From: Notolepis coatsorum
Lineage: Eukaryota; Chordata; Actinopteri; Aulopiformes; Paralepididae
Length of the DNA: 64,000 nucleotides
Assembly: GCA_963971535.1 (NCBI GenBank)
Contig: OZ020589.1
Span: 77,256,811 to 77,320,810, forward strand
Direction of reading: 5' to 3'
Position numbers and translations under genes: made by a program. Every line of letters begins with the position of its first letter. Positions within the stretch are counted from its first letter, which is position 1. The notes under the pieces were generated by a model. The model made no database searches, was not told the DNA's origin, and was given only the letters and a program-made list of their open reading frames with translations. Of this stretch, positions 22,723 to 35,739 are shown one piece after another.

Positions 22723-22821
22723 CTAACCCTAACCCTAACCCTAACCCTAACCCTAACCCTAACCCCAACCCTAACCCTAACCCTAACCCCAACCCTAACC
22801 CTAACCCTAACCATAACCCTA
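22723..22821 (-). repeat. Telomere-like (CCCTAA)n array, right of BEL insertion
   Basis: About 16 CCCTAA units with a few CCCCAA variants and one CCATAA. The first five bases repeat the BEL target site. Confidence 0.95.
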
Positions 22822-23035
22822 CAAACGGAAATATTTGGAAGATATGTTGAGTTAGGTTCATAGTGGTATTCATAAAAAAATTATTGGAACGAAATATTAC
22901 AAATTAAGTTTTTTATGACCTTGAACATGATGCAATCTTTTCATGCACTAAGGTGACAACTCTGTCAGTTACTTAACAAGGCACAAGGGTTAAACAAATG
23001 AGATTATGTACTATCTAACGGCGATCCGAATGGGC
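22822..23035. other. Unassigned spacer
   Basis: AT-rich spacer between the telomere-like array and the L2 LINE. No feature seen apart from a CAGTT triplet repeat at its right edge. Confidence 0.5.
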
Positions 23036-23054
23036 AGTTCAGTTCAGTTCGAAG

Positions 23055-24248
23055 CAGCTCCAAGCACACCTCAGAGACAACAACATCTTCGAGAAGTTCC
23101 AGTCTGGTTTCCGCTCAGGGCACAGTACAGAGACAGCCCTGGTCAGGGTAACCAATGATCTACTGATGGCGGCAGATGCTGGAACCCCATCCATTCTGGT
23201 CCTTCTCGACCTATCGGCAGCCTTCGACACGGTGGATCATCCCATTCTACTGGACTGTTTCCACTCCAATGTCGGACTCCGCGACCTAGCCCTTGGCTTA
23301 TTCCAGTCCCTCTTGGCTGGTCGGACTGAGTGTGTCTCCCTCGGAGGCGCAACATCCTCCAACCACCGTGTCACCTGCGGTGTCCCCCAGGGATCCGTCC
23401 TCGTCTACGCTGACGACACCCAGTTATATATCCGGATCACACCATCATCACCTTCATCACCCCCCACACTGACCGCTTGCCTGGAGGAGACTAAGGCGTG
23501 GATGAACCACAGGTTTCTCCAGGTCAACAGTTCCAAAACACAAGCCATGCTGATCGGTACCCCACACCAGGTCCGGTCAACCACCATCACCACCATCTCC
23601 TTCTCCGGTCAGGACATTCCCCTTTCCACCCTTGTCACCAACTTGGGCGTGAAAATGGACCCCCACCTCACATATGATACACACATCAAACACCTCTGCA
23701 AGACCTCTTTCTTTCACCTCCGAAACATCACTAAACTCCGCCCCTCACTCACCCTGGCAGATTCCGAGAAACTCGTCCACGCTTTTGTTTCCTCCAGGCT
23801 GGACTATTGCAATGCACTCCTCATCGGGATTCCTAGCAAAAGCATTAAAAAACTGCAAACCATCCAGAATGTCGCTGCTAGCATCCTGATGAGGGTGCGC
23901 AAATATGATCACATCACCCCCACCCTCAGATCCCTTCACTGGCTCCCTGTGGAACACAGAATTGAGTACAAGGTGTCCCTCCTCACTCACCAGTGCGTAC
24001 ACGGTGGTGCCCCTGCCTATCTCAAGGAACTCCTCACCCCCCAGTCCTCCTCACGTTCCCTCCGCTCCGGCACAGCCTACCTCCTCAAAGCCCCCAGGAC
24101 TAAGCTGCACTCCATGGGCGATCGAGCCTTCTGCTCTGCCGCACCCAGACTGTGGAATGCTCTCCCCATCCACCTGAGAGCACCACAATCCGTCGAGGTT
24201 TTTAAAAGGGGCCTAAAAACATTTCTTTTTAACAAGGCTTTTGCCTGA
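23055..24248 (+). pseudogene. L2-type LINE reverse transcriptase, 5'-truncated, with internal deletion
   Basis: RT of an L2-clade non-LTR element, which would copy its RNA at a nicked target. Motifs include FQSGFRSGHSTETAL, LLDLSAAFDTVDH, CGVPQGSV, YADDTQLYI, LGV, LDYCNALL and a conserved HWLPV region near the end. The stretch usually found between GVPQGSVLGP and YADD is missing: QGSV is followed after one residue by VYADD near 23398. About 25-30 codons are deleted in frame. The endonuclease and the RT N-terminus are absent. The frame is otherwise open for about 398 codons to the stop at 24248, so the copy is fairly recent but dead. Confidence 0.9.
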
Positions 24249-24407
24249 ATTTTCTTTTACTTTTATTTTTACTTCTATTCATTTTACTATTCTTTTTATT
24301 TTATTTTACTCTTAGGTTCTTCCATTTCACTGGTTGTTAGTCTTTTTAATTGTTTTTATTAATTTTAAATTGTTTTATTCATTTAACTTTTGTCTATCTC
24401 CTGTAGC
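24249..24407 (+). mobile_element. L2 LINE 3' untranslated region, part 1
   Basis: T-rich sequence after the L2 stop, ending in CCTGTAGC (24400-24407), which is the target duplicated by the following hAT-like element. It continues at 26379. Confidence 0.75.
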
Positions 24408-24756
24408 CAGGGGCGGAGCTATAGGCGCGGCTGGGGAGGCAGCTGCCTTAGGGCCCGCCCACCGTCTGGCGGGAGGGGGGGCCCGGGCCCCGGGCCCCTC
24501 CTCCGGCCCCGGGCCCAGGCCCGGGACTGAATGGAGTTGCCGTTCGCGTGTGGGACTGGATCGAACACAACTGGTGGTAACGGCAACTGGGACTGGTGCG
24601 TTTGTTTTGATTCTAGGCTCCTCCCGTTTTGCCAGTACTGTGGTACGAGTACGACTGATAGCGTGTGGTTTAGGAACAGGGCGTTTTGCACAAATCCAGC
24701 GCTCCCTTTCCTTGGCTGTGACGTAGCCACGTAAATCTCACAAGCAGCGCGGAGGT

Positions 24757-25047
24757 GATATTTTTCTCTGATGTCGCGTTCACGTTACGTGGGAAGAATC
24801 GGAAGAATCAGCTTCCGACTGGGAAAAACCATTCACGTCAGCCTCCTAGTTGTAATTCCTACTAGGACATATGGGATTTTTTATAGACCCCGATATCTCC
24901 CACTTCGCGTCACGAATTGCGGAAGTATGGATGTGGGCGTTTTGATCGAGTCAATGCGTGAAGGCTTCCTAGTTGTAGCAACGAGATGTCCTCTGGTTCT
25001 TCCGCTTCTTCCCACGTAACGTGAACGCGACATCAGAGAAACATATC
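24757..25047. mobile_element. Palindrome-ended MITE-like unit inside the hAT-like element
   Basis: About 291 bp bounded by inverted arms of roughly 50 bp with few mismatches (left arm includes CTCTGATGTCGCGTTCACGT, right arm its complement near 25018-25039). No coding capacity. A clear target duplication was not found. Confidence 0.65.
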
Positions 25048-25082
25048 GCAAGCTATGTTCAACATAATAAGTCACCTGAAAC

Positions 25083-25215
25083 ATGAATGAATGAATGAAT
25101 GAAAACTTTATTAACAGATTGCAGAATGGGTACAGTACAGTACAGCTCAATACATACAATTGTTAAGGGGATGCAGACCAGAGAAAGACTTTCGTCTTGT
25201 TTACATCAGGGTCCC
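25083..25215 (-). mobile_element. LINE 3'-end fragment with (TTCA)n tail, copy 1
   Basis: On the minus strand it ends AATAAAGTTTTCATTCATTC. The same segment recurs near 25422, 25965, 43574 and 63691, and in plus orientation near 27790. Probably 5'-truncated copies of one LINE family. Confidence 0.7.
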
Positions 25216-25421
25216 CCACATCACCACCGCTACCATGGTGTATTAAAATCCGACGACGCCGAGCAGCTAAAGGGGACATTTACCGAGGACCAGCACAAAG
25301 TGTGGATATATTATGATTTAACAAGTCTTATCTGTCCAGGATGATGACAACATTATTGCAGGTAAGCTAACTAGTACTACTAACGTTATCACGCTAGCTT
25401 GGATGCTAACTAACGTAATGT

Positions 25422-25565
25422 GAATGAATGAATGAATGAATGAATGAAAACTTTATTTAACAGATTGCAGAATGGGTACAATACAGTACGGCTCGTTAAG
25501 GGGATGCAGACCAGAGAAAGACGTTTGTCTTGTTTACATCAGGGTCCCCCATTTTCAATTCATAG
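25422..25565 (-). mobile_element. LINE 3'-end fragment with (TTCA)n tail, copy 2
   Basis: Same family and orientation as the copy at 25083-25215, tail at the low-coordinate side. Confidence 0.7.
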
Positions 25566-25964
25566 TGATTATAGAAAACATATACGTTACCACCTAGCCA
25601 CAATCTATGGTATTTCTAGGTTACCACATGGGTGGCGCACGTGAACACTTTGTGAATTATGTGAGGGTGTATCATGATGATGGTAATTTGGCACTTAACG
25701 AACGTTACCTATCTCTTTGCCGTTTTGCATAGTGCACTGCATAGTACCAGAGATGACAAAAGTTATGTGGTAACATAGGTCGCATCACTGCCAGTAGTCG
25801 GCATATTACCCAATTCTGACTCTGGTATTAGTCAACTAACGTACTGTTAGCCAGCTACTGTAATAACGAAACTGAAATATCTAATGATGATAGTCAATCA
25901 TAAAGACAGAAAACACTCTCATCACAGACAAGCTGGATCTGGCCAAATACCTAAACATGTCATG

Positions 25965-26225
25965 GTGAATGAATGAAAACTTTATTTAACAGATTGCAGA
26001 ATGGGTACAATACAGTACAGCTCAATACATACAATTGTTAAGGGGATGCAGACCAGAGAAACACTTTCGTCTTGTTTACATCAGGGTCCCCCATTTTCCA
26101 TTCATTATAACATAATGACATACAGATAGACAGTAGTGCTACATCTATACATGACATACCAGATTTGCAAATACAGTACTGTTTGTGATACGAAAAGAGT
26201 CCAGAAAAGAGAGTATATACATTTG
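25965..26225 (-). mobile_element. LINE 3'-end fragment with (TTCA)n tail, copy 3
   Basis: Longer copy of the same family, extending through the segment found also at 43720-43860. It is followed by a T-run (26271-26290) and a G-run (26309-26327). Confidence 0.7.
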
Positions 26226-26378
26226 ACGTATTATTATTGTATTGTGATATGTTTTGTTTCATGTTGGATTTTTTTTTTTTTTTTTTTTTTATAATACAAT
26301 AAATATCGGGGGGGGGGGGGGGGGGGCCCGAGCTGTCAATCTCGCCTCGGGGCCCGTGGGGCATTCCAACCGCCACTG

Positions 26379-26455
26379 CCTGTAGCACTCTGAGATTCTC
26401 ACGAATGTAGAGCGCGGTACAAATTTAATCCATTATTATATTATTATTATTCTGT
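26379..26455 (+). mobile_element. L2 LINE 3' end, part 2
   Basis: Starts with the repeated CCTGTAGC and continues as a typical L2 3' end, with a TTATTATTATT-like tail near 26440-26452. It completes the L2 interrupted at 24407. Confidence 0.75.
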
Positions 26456-26664
26456 TCTGTGGCCTATTTAAAAAGCTGCAACATAGTCATAGCCACAGAG
26501 TGACCAGCCCACCAGGACTTCTCCTGGTGTTCCTGATGGCCAGTCTGCTATTGCTTACGATGGCAAACAACACCTGTTGAGATAAAAAAGAAAAACAACA
26601 GGGAATTATACCTCTCTCTCTCTCTAACACACACACACATAAGACATAGCCTTCACTCATGTCT

Positions 26665-27039
26665 AGGGGTGTAACGGTACACAAAAACCACGGTACGGTA
26701 CGTACCTCGGTTTTGAAGTCAAGGTTCGGTATGGTTTTCGGTACAGTGGGGAAAGTTTGCCTTTCCATGTTCCACTTAGGGGTGATGTAGTGTGCAGTAA
26801 CTAATTGTACTTGTAGGGCTGTCAAAGAATATTCTATATTGAAATTAATAATCGACTTGTAAAAAAAAAAAAAAAAAAAATTATTATATTAGATTGCGAA
26901 AAAAACAGCCCCCGGTGGGCAGTCGTTAGTGGTTAACATACCGTTGTATTCGTTCGGTACACTACACAGCCGTTCGGTACGGTACGGTACACACTGAAAC
27001 TTGTTCGGTTCGGTACGGATACGTGTACCTTTACACCCC
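26665..27039. mobile_element. hAT-like MITE with GGTAC-rich ends
   Basis: The left end AGGGGTGTAACGGTACAC and the right end (complement of GGGGTGTAAAGGTACAC) are inverted repeats. CATGTCT flanks both sides (26658-26664 and 27040-27046). The ends are full of GGTAC motifs, as in common fish non-autonomous hAT elements. No coding capacity. An A-run lies at about 26861-26880. Confidence 0.75.
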
Positions 27040-27046
27040 CATGTCT

Positions 27047-29200
<2,154 letters not shown>

Positions 29201-29204
29201 TCTA

Positions 29205-29283
29205 CATAGTACATACTGTAAACACATAGTACATACTGTAAACACATAGTATATACTGTACACACATAGTACATACTGTACAC
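29205..29283. repeat. 20-bp minisatellite, about four copies
   Basis: Units beginning CATAGTACATACTGTA start at 29205, 29225, 29245 and 29265, with small variations. Confidence 0.9.
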
Positions 29284-29393
29284 CATCAGCAGAGCAGCTC
29301 CAGACAGTGTCGCCTCGTGACATCACAGATTAGATTACAAACCCTAAGCATGTTACAAATCTCATATGCCACTCACAGTGGCTGATCTGCCCG

Positions 29394-29699
29394 TCAGATC
29401 CTGTTAAAGGTCCCCAGAGCAAGCAAACACCTCCACAGGGGGCGCTCCTCCTCTCTCGTTCCAGGTGACCTGCTGCATGGCGACCGCAACGAGCTGCAAA
29501 AGGGAAAGACACTGAAACCGGGCAATTTCATCTCATAACTGCTTCCAGAGGCTCTATCACGATGGCTCTCCGAAAATTGCTTTTTCTTCCCAGTGCGGTC
29601 ATAACTCTTCAAATCCACCATTCCACCGTGTCTCCCCATGTTCTTCACCTTCTTCTTGCCTTCTAAAACGTTGTCTGGGTATACTTTAAATGTAGTCAT
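29394..29699 (-). CDS. Short open frame of uncertain reality
   Basis: A 101-codon minus-strand frame starting at an ATG, with a Lys/Gly-rich N-terminus (FKVYPDNVLEGKKKVKNMG). A TATAAAAG sequence lies about 20 bases upstream of the ATG. Inside it, a TTTCCCTTTTGCAG stretch on the minus strand near 29490-29505 looks like a splice acceptor. I do not recognise a family. It could be a small gene, an exon, or chance; it is the only non-repeat frame in the window with gene-like features. Confidence 0.2.
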   Translation of the reverse strand: MTTFKVYPDNVLEGKKKVKNMGRHGGMVDLKSYDRTGKKKQFSESHRDRASGSSYEMKLPGFSVFPFCSSLRSPCSRSPGTREEERPLWRCLLALGTFNRI

Positions 29700-29709
29700 G
29701 TCACTTTAT

Positions 29710-31688
29710 GACTTTTATACAGACGAGTTGTTCAACCTTCCTGCTTAAAGTTCCCTTACTATTGTTTTTCTAGTCCTGAGCTGTGAGTGATTTACAGTAT
29801 GTGTCCCTGCTGTCATTTTTTCATGTCTATTCTTTTAACTTTTTCTTACACCACAGCGTTCTCTGTAACTAACAATGTGTTCACCTGCCCAGTCAATTAA
29901 GCAAAGGATACTACTAAAAATTAAGGTTACTAAAATAAGAAATAAAATAACGACTAAATTATACTGTCGATTTTGGGGTCTAATCTGAATTATAACCCTG
30001 GGAGATAGCTGTTTATGCTTGCAAATATTGTTTAACTCCTCAAAAGTATACTAATATATATGAATCCTATTTACAAAGAAATTCTCTCTTTAAGTTTGTA
30101 AGCGGTGATCCATGCAGCGGTGTTTGTTCACATGTTTCGTACACATGTTAAACTCATATTCTGTACTCAAACATGTAAATGTCATCTCCCAAACTCCCAT
30201 GGGAAACCAGTGCACACAACACATAAATAAACATACACAAATGAGATAACAAGGTAGCCAGAAGATGGCCTGTACAGGTCTTTGATAGCAAAGCCGTACA
30301 CTACAGAGGATTCTAATAGGTCGGCCTTTTCTGTCTGTTGTTGGTATACCATCTGGCCCGTGTTACAACTACATCCCTTTAGGCCTGCAAATAATGACTC
30401 TCCATATCCTTGCATCCAACCTGCATACGCCTCATTGTGCTTCAGGGGAATATGTGACACTTCTGGTCCCTCCCCTTCCCTCCGCTCTCCTCCTCTTCAC
30501 TATACTTCGCCAGTGGATGTCTTTGACTGTGGAGAGAGAGAGAGGCAGACCTTCGCTTCCACGATAAAAGGCAGGGGTAGGGCCCCTCAATCATTCCGCC
30601 CTCCAGGAGGTGAGGAGGAACGAGGGATGAGAGGGATGGGGGCCCTGGCAGGGTGCTGAGATGTGAGACACATTTTAGATACAGCTTTGGCTGCTAAAAA
30701 AAAATAAAACTCTTTTCCCCTCTATCTCCACTATTCCCTTTTGTTACCTTTGGGGACAAAAGACATGCAAATATTGGCACAGCACCATTCAGAAACCATG
30801 GGTGCAAAAGTACATTCAAAATGTCAGGGCAGCGCTTGGAAGAAAAGCGCAACAGCTTGCAGGTGCATCTCCCACAAGGTGTTGTCGCGGGTGTATTGTG
30901 TACTGTCTGCCACAGGTAGAGCTTTCCGTCCATTCACCCAACCGTGCTAGTGTTACCAATGGACACTGGAACACTATGGAAAACAAAGCTCAATGTCATT
31001 CACTCCCATCTCTTGTATCCAAGATCAACAAGGAAATTAAATGTGTTAAAAGTTGATGCATCAACATTAACCTCTTTGCATGGTTCCAATACTCACACCC
31101 CTCTTCCTCACTATATTTCCCCCACTTTCAGGAATTTGCTGAAACACAACATCCGTGTAGTCATGCTGGGGTTGGAGGGGAGGAAACGCAGGGAGATAAT
31201 TTTTCTTGGAGCTCCTCCTCGCTCTGATCCAGGCACGAGTCGCCCCTGGGGAGGCTGCAGGGCCTGGGTCAGCCATATGGTGGCAAAAGCCCCTGGATAA
31301 GCTGGATCAGCTTCAGCACTTCCTGACCAAGGCCCGGACTGCACCACCGAGCAGGTAAATAAGAGGGGCGGTGGTGGTGGCAGGAACTGGAGCAGCAGCA
31401 TGAGAAGCCTAAGGGAAGAGAAATGGAAATGGTTTCATCCATGGAATCTGCAACGCTAAGGGAAATTAAAGTCAGGGCTACATGGGGAAACTTAAACTAA
31501 ATCTGCTGAGCCTCTGTGAGGAAAACACTGAAATTGCTCACTTGTTGAATGGAGCTGCAGTGCTTTGATTGTTCTTCTCCGTCAGAATCTCTGCCCTGTC
31601 TTGGCTAATTCTCTAATTAGCTGATTGTCAATTAATATAGATGGGGCGGGCACTCAGGGTCACATCTGAGAGTGATCCAGGGGAATCA
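29710..31688. other. Unassigned DNA
   Basis: No repeat family or gene recognised. Open frames are short and lack motifs. It ends at a C-run (31689-31707). Confidence 0.5.
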
Positions 31689-31707
31689 CCCCCCCCCCCC
31701 CCCCCCC
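31689..31707. repeat. Poly-C run
   Basis: About 19 consecutive C, a likely assembly-sensitive homopolymer. Confidence 0.9.
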
Positions 31708-33790
31708 TCCTTGACTAATGGTTATGCGTTATCTGACCTGCAGATAATTTGCCTCATTTATCAAGTAATATATGAAAACATATTGTATGTATTTATTACT
31801 TTATATGTACATCATTACAATATGTAACGTAACATATTTTAAAACATTAAAACCATGTCGATGTGTGTTATTCTTTTGTAAATAAAAATTTGCTCAGCAT
31901 TTCTGCACACATGTTGTACATACATAGTTGGATGACAAATTGTAGTTGCATGGTTGATATACCGATAAAATCATGATGACAAAAATAATGCACTTCTTTG
32001 TAGTCTATATTTCTCTTATATTATCTCGGTTATTATTTGAATAAAAGAGTGTTTGGTATATAGATAGCATTATTGGACCAATAAATGTGTGGTTAATGTG
32101 ACTTAAAAAACTAAAGAAATTCAAACATGATTCGTCCTCAGGACCTCTGCACCGCGCCGCCACAGAGAAGCAGACTGCCCATCTGTCTGTTGACAGGTGC
32201 ACCAATCTCCATGGTTAGAGTGGACCGTACCATTCTTCACTGGACTGCACCAAGAGAGTGAGAAAGGGTTCCCAAAAGAACAGTGCTGACGGTTGTGCAT
32301 GGTGTAACGTCTCTTTGGAGAGATGAGATTAACTAAATGAAACCGGAGTTCCCGACACCAGGTCTGAAGTCAAGGCTTCTTGTTCATTCAATCAAACATG
32401 GTACTGCGGGAACACACAACCAGATGACTCTTTCTTCAGGACTACCTTCAACCCCATCTGTAGTATCCCTTTTGGCATGTTTTTAGCTCATTCAATATTT
32501 AGTTGTATTACTAATCACTATAATTTTCATAACTTTTGAACAATAGATGCTATTTCTAATCCGTCAGCTGTTCAATATTGCCCACAAAATTGTCTATATC
32601 CCATACCCACTAAGTTTCATTCTAGCTTGTCCGTAAAGTGGTTGAACATGCAGTTATTGTTGAAATGTGGTGGCCAGACAATATATTTGTAAAAATTACT
32701 GTATCAAATATGATAAATATGAATAATAATAATCATGATAATCATACATATATTTTATATAATTTGAAACCCCTAGTTGTTATCTTCAAAATGGTACTAC
32801 TATATATATTTACTTTGAGCATACCCAAAAACAGATATTCATCATAAACCCGTTCAAGTTCAAGTACATTTTCATAATGGAATGTTGATGGAATGTTGAT
32901 GCTTAGGGCTAAGGGTTAACATGCAATGGCCCACATGTGGGCCCTCTTGAGGACGAATTTCCCACCGGCACTTTGGCGACCTCTAGCGGCTCGGGTGTGC
33001 ATATATTTTAATACAATATATAAATCGAATTAAGGCCTATTTGTTGCCTGTCGATAGCCGCTTCAGGTGACGAAATCCGTTCAGCAGTTCTCGAGTTACA
33101 TGCCGATATGCGAGGTGTTCACCGAAGTACACGGTATTGCACAAATACCACTCCCGATCTCGAAAATGATTGGACAGGGTTGTAGCCAATGAGTGTGGCT
33201 TTCCAATGATACCCCAGTTGGGGATGTACGAATCAGGGATCTAGGTGAAAAGCCAAAACAGGAAGAGAAAAAACGCAGAATGAATTCAAGTCTATGAGGA
33301 AAAGCAAACTCGCTCCTAATCACTAATTTCTGAATGGACTTTTATGAAATTTGGATATGTACTACACAATACTTCAGGCTATTGACCCAGGGTGTCTTTA
33401 CAGCCATACCAATTTTTGGGGAAATACTACTTCTGGACTACTAACTACTACAGAAAAGGTTTTTCTGTAGGTGAATCTTCACCAGGCTCATGCATGTGCT
33501 ATAAGTATAAAGTATAGTATTTTGGTTTGCAAAAAAAGTATGAAATCCTCAAAAACGAAAACTAAAATGACCACTTTTGGGGGTGATTCTTAAGAGGTTT
33601 TAAGGAATACATTTACTTTTATAATTTTTGTTGGGGTAATCTGCTTTTGTGTTAACAGTGTTATAATAATAATGCAGGACCTGCTCAGAGGTCTTTAATT
33701 GGCATTGGCAATTATCCTCAACACACACACACACACACGCATGCATTGTCTGTAGGATGATGCGATTCGTCTCTGCGATTAACATGTCAG
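31708..33790. other. Unassigned DNA
   Basis: AT-rich until about 32850, then more mixed sequence. No gene, no clear element boundaries. A short CA run lies at 33721-33738. Confidence 0.45.
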
Positions 33791-33874
33791 AGACCTGATT
33801 GGGAATTTGGCCAGGAACGTCGGGGAACCCCCTACGATAGGCGTCCTGCTGGACAACAATACCACTTTCCGACA

Positions 33875-33948
33875 GCAGCCTTGACCGGGGCTTGAACCGG
33901 TGATCTTACGATCATGAGTCCGGAGCTCTACTCATGTAGCCACGCTGC
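33875..33948 (-). other. tRNA-derived sequence (SINE head or tRNA pseudogene)
   Basis: 74 nt on the minus strand. The ends nearly pair as an acceptor stem (GCAGCGT with AGGCTGC). It has an A-box-like TGGCTACATGAG and a B-box-like GGTTCAAGCCC inside a T-arm with stem ACCGG/CCGGT. The anticodon arm does not pair properly, so it is not a functional tRNA. It probably belongs to a tRNA-derived SINE that extends toward lower coordinates (to about 33790). Confidence 0.6.
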
Positions 33949-34025
33949 CGGACAGTTCTGACCCTACATTTGGGAGTTGACATTTATTTAAAGCAACAAT
34001 GTGTCTTTTTCTTTAATTCTTTGTA

Positions 34026-34070
34026 TTAATTAATGAATTAATTAATTAATTAATTAATTAATTAATTAAG
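34026..34070. repeat. (TTAA/ATTA) tetranucleotide repeat
   Basis: About ten TTAA-type units (AATTAATTAATTAATT). Confidence 0.9.
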
Positions 34071-34082
34071 CTCAGCAAATTG

Positions 34083-34192
34083 AGACCACCGGCACTCACC
34101 TTCACTGCTCTAAGCTTAGTGTTGTGTCTCACCGGACCATTTCAGGCTGGAGCAGCGAAGGTGAGTGCCGTGTTGAAGCACCAGTGGTCTCC
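34083..34192. repeat. Hairpin-forming inverted repeat
   Basis: GGCACTCACCTTC...CTGCTC near 34091-34110 is complementary to GAGCAGCGAAGGTGAGTGCC near 34152-34171. A further pairing lies outside it (GAGACCAC with GTGGTCTC). Possibly a small MITE. Confidence 0.6.
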
Positions 34193-34194
34193 TT

Positions 34195-35083
34195 TTCATC
34201 TGCACACGCTCCAGAACTTGATGAATTAATAAAACACCAATTGTAAACAAAGAAACAGTCTCTTTAAACATTTTGGAGAGTTCTCCCCCAAGGGCTCTAT
34301 ATAGTGCATTGATTTGTACATACAGTGGGCTAGTATAACATTATTGGTTTTGTATCACAATATGGCTGGAAAATAGTGCTGAGCAGCCAATTCCCTCTCA
34401 GAATAGTCTGCCCCTTCAACATCCATGACTGCAAGGCCTTCCTCCTGTGTTGCTCACTTGCACTTGATTTAGCATTTTAACCAGTAATGTAGGCTAAGAG
34501 ACACCAGAGGGTATACAGCAGCCTTTCCTCTCTTACTGAACAAGATACTTGTTACCTGGTGACATGGTTACCACCCAGTGTCAGTAATAACTGTACTACT
34601 ACTACAAGCAAGCCTAGGTACGCCTGACCCGGATACATGCCAGTGGGGATGTGTTTGTTAATTATGATATGATATTATCATAATGAAGTGTGCGTACCCA
34701 TAGCTGAATTTGTGCCGGATCCTATTGGAACACTATAGTAATCTGTCACTACAGACATTTACATCTGAAACACTCTAAAATGGGCCCCTGTTTATTTCCT
34801 GTTGCAATGTTTGCCAATACAGTAGCTGACAGGAAATAACCTGGGGCCAAAGCTGTTCCCTTAGCAACAGAATAGGAATGGAATTCTTCTGAAAAAGTCT
34901 ACAGTAAAACCATGTAAGATTTTATGTTATCTTGTCTATCATGATTTTATTATAGACCTATATATTCCCATAAAAGTTACTTATAAATCTCCTGATTAAG
35001 TAGATGTGGAAGACAATTTCTGGTAAATGTGGTGTATATAAATCAGATGAAGAAACGTCAATGAGGTCAGGCAGCCTGATTAC
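34195..35083. other. Unassigned DNA
   Basis: No gene, repeat family or boundary recognised. Confidence 0.45.
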
Positions 35084-35490
35084 TTTTACCAACGGATTTC
35101 CAGTTCCACGTTCGCGTTCTGTGTTCTGATTGGCCACTGACGTTTCTGGTCGCGCCAATCGTGTGACGCCTGTTTCTTTCACCGGTTAAGCTTAGGCACT
35201 CTTTAGAAGTTGGTTAAGGTTAGAGTTTGTCTTAGAGCAGGGCGATAGAACACCAGCAATGATTCCATACTCTAACCTTAACCAACTTCGAAAGAGTCGC
35301 CTAAGCTTAACCAGTGATAAACTAGGCGTTAGGTAGTTTGCTGCTGTTCGAGGCGGAAATGGGCGAGTCACGCGATTGGGCGCACATGTCACATGACCAG
35401 AAACGTCAGTGGCCAATCAGATCGCACCAGAAACGTCAGTGGCCAATCATATCGCAGAACGCGGAACTGGAAATCCGTTGGTAAAAAACT
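35084..35490. mobile_element. Foldback or MITE-like element, about 0.4 kb
   Basis: Inverted arms: TTTTACCAACGGATTTCCAG at the left end and its complement at 35470-35490. Inside, GGCCACTGACGTTTCTGGT (left arm) faces two copies of its complement at 35397-35446. A second inner palindrome has AACCTTAACC on one side and GGTTAAGGTT on the other (35212-35290). No coding capacity. GGTCAGGCAG flanks both sides. Confidence 0.65.
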
Positions 35491-35739
35491 AGACGCGGTC
35501 AGGCAGGCAGTGACCCTTGAACACAGTGATTGAGATGTGCACATTATCTTTCTTCCAATATGGCTGCCTGTAACCATTGGTAACCACTTTCATGGCAGAA
35601 CATTGGGCGGGTTTCGGCTGTCCTGACCGTGGGAAGTTAGTTCCTCCCACCATTGTGCAGTGAGGACCAAGAATAGTGTGCTTCGCTGTGATGAGCCTCC
35701 TGGAGCTTGGAAAGGAGTGGGTCTGAGGCAGCCAGAAAT

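Larger units (their letters stand above)
24408..26378. mobile_element. Non-autonomous hAT-like DNA transposon inside the L2 3' end
   Basis: 1971 bp with imperfect inverted ends (CAGGGGCGGA at the left, CCGCCACTG at the right). The eight-base duplication CCTGTAGC lies on each side (24400-24407 and 26379-26386). Removing the element restores a normal L2 3' end, which supports the boundaries. It has GC-rich flanks with G-runs, no transposase frame, one internal palindromic element and three LINE 3'-end fragments in the same orientation. Confidence 0.88.

Noticed and set aside
30182-31401. Short frames in both strands as possible exons
   Set aside because: No conserved motifs and low-complexity parts; nothing distinguishes them from chance.
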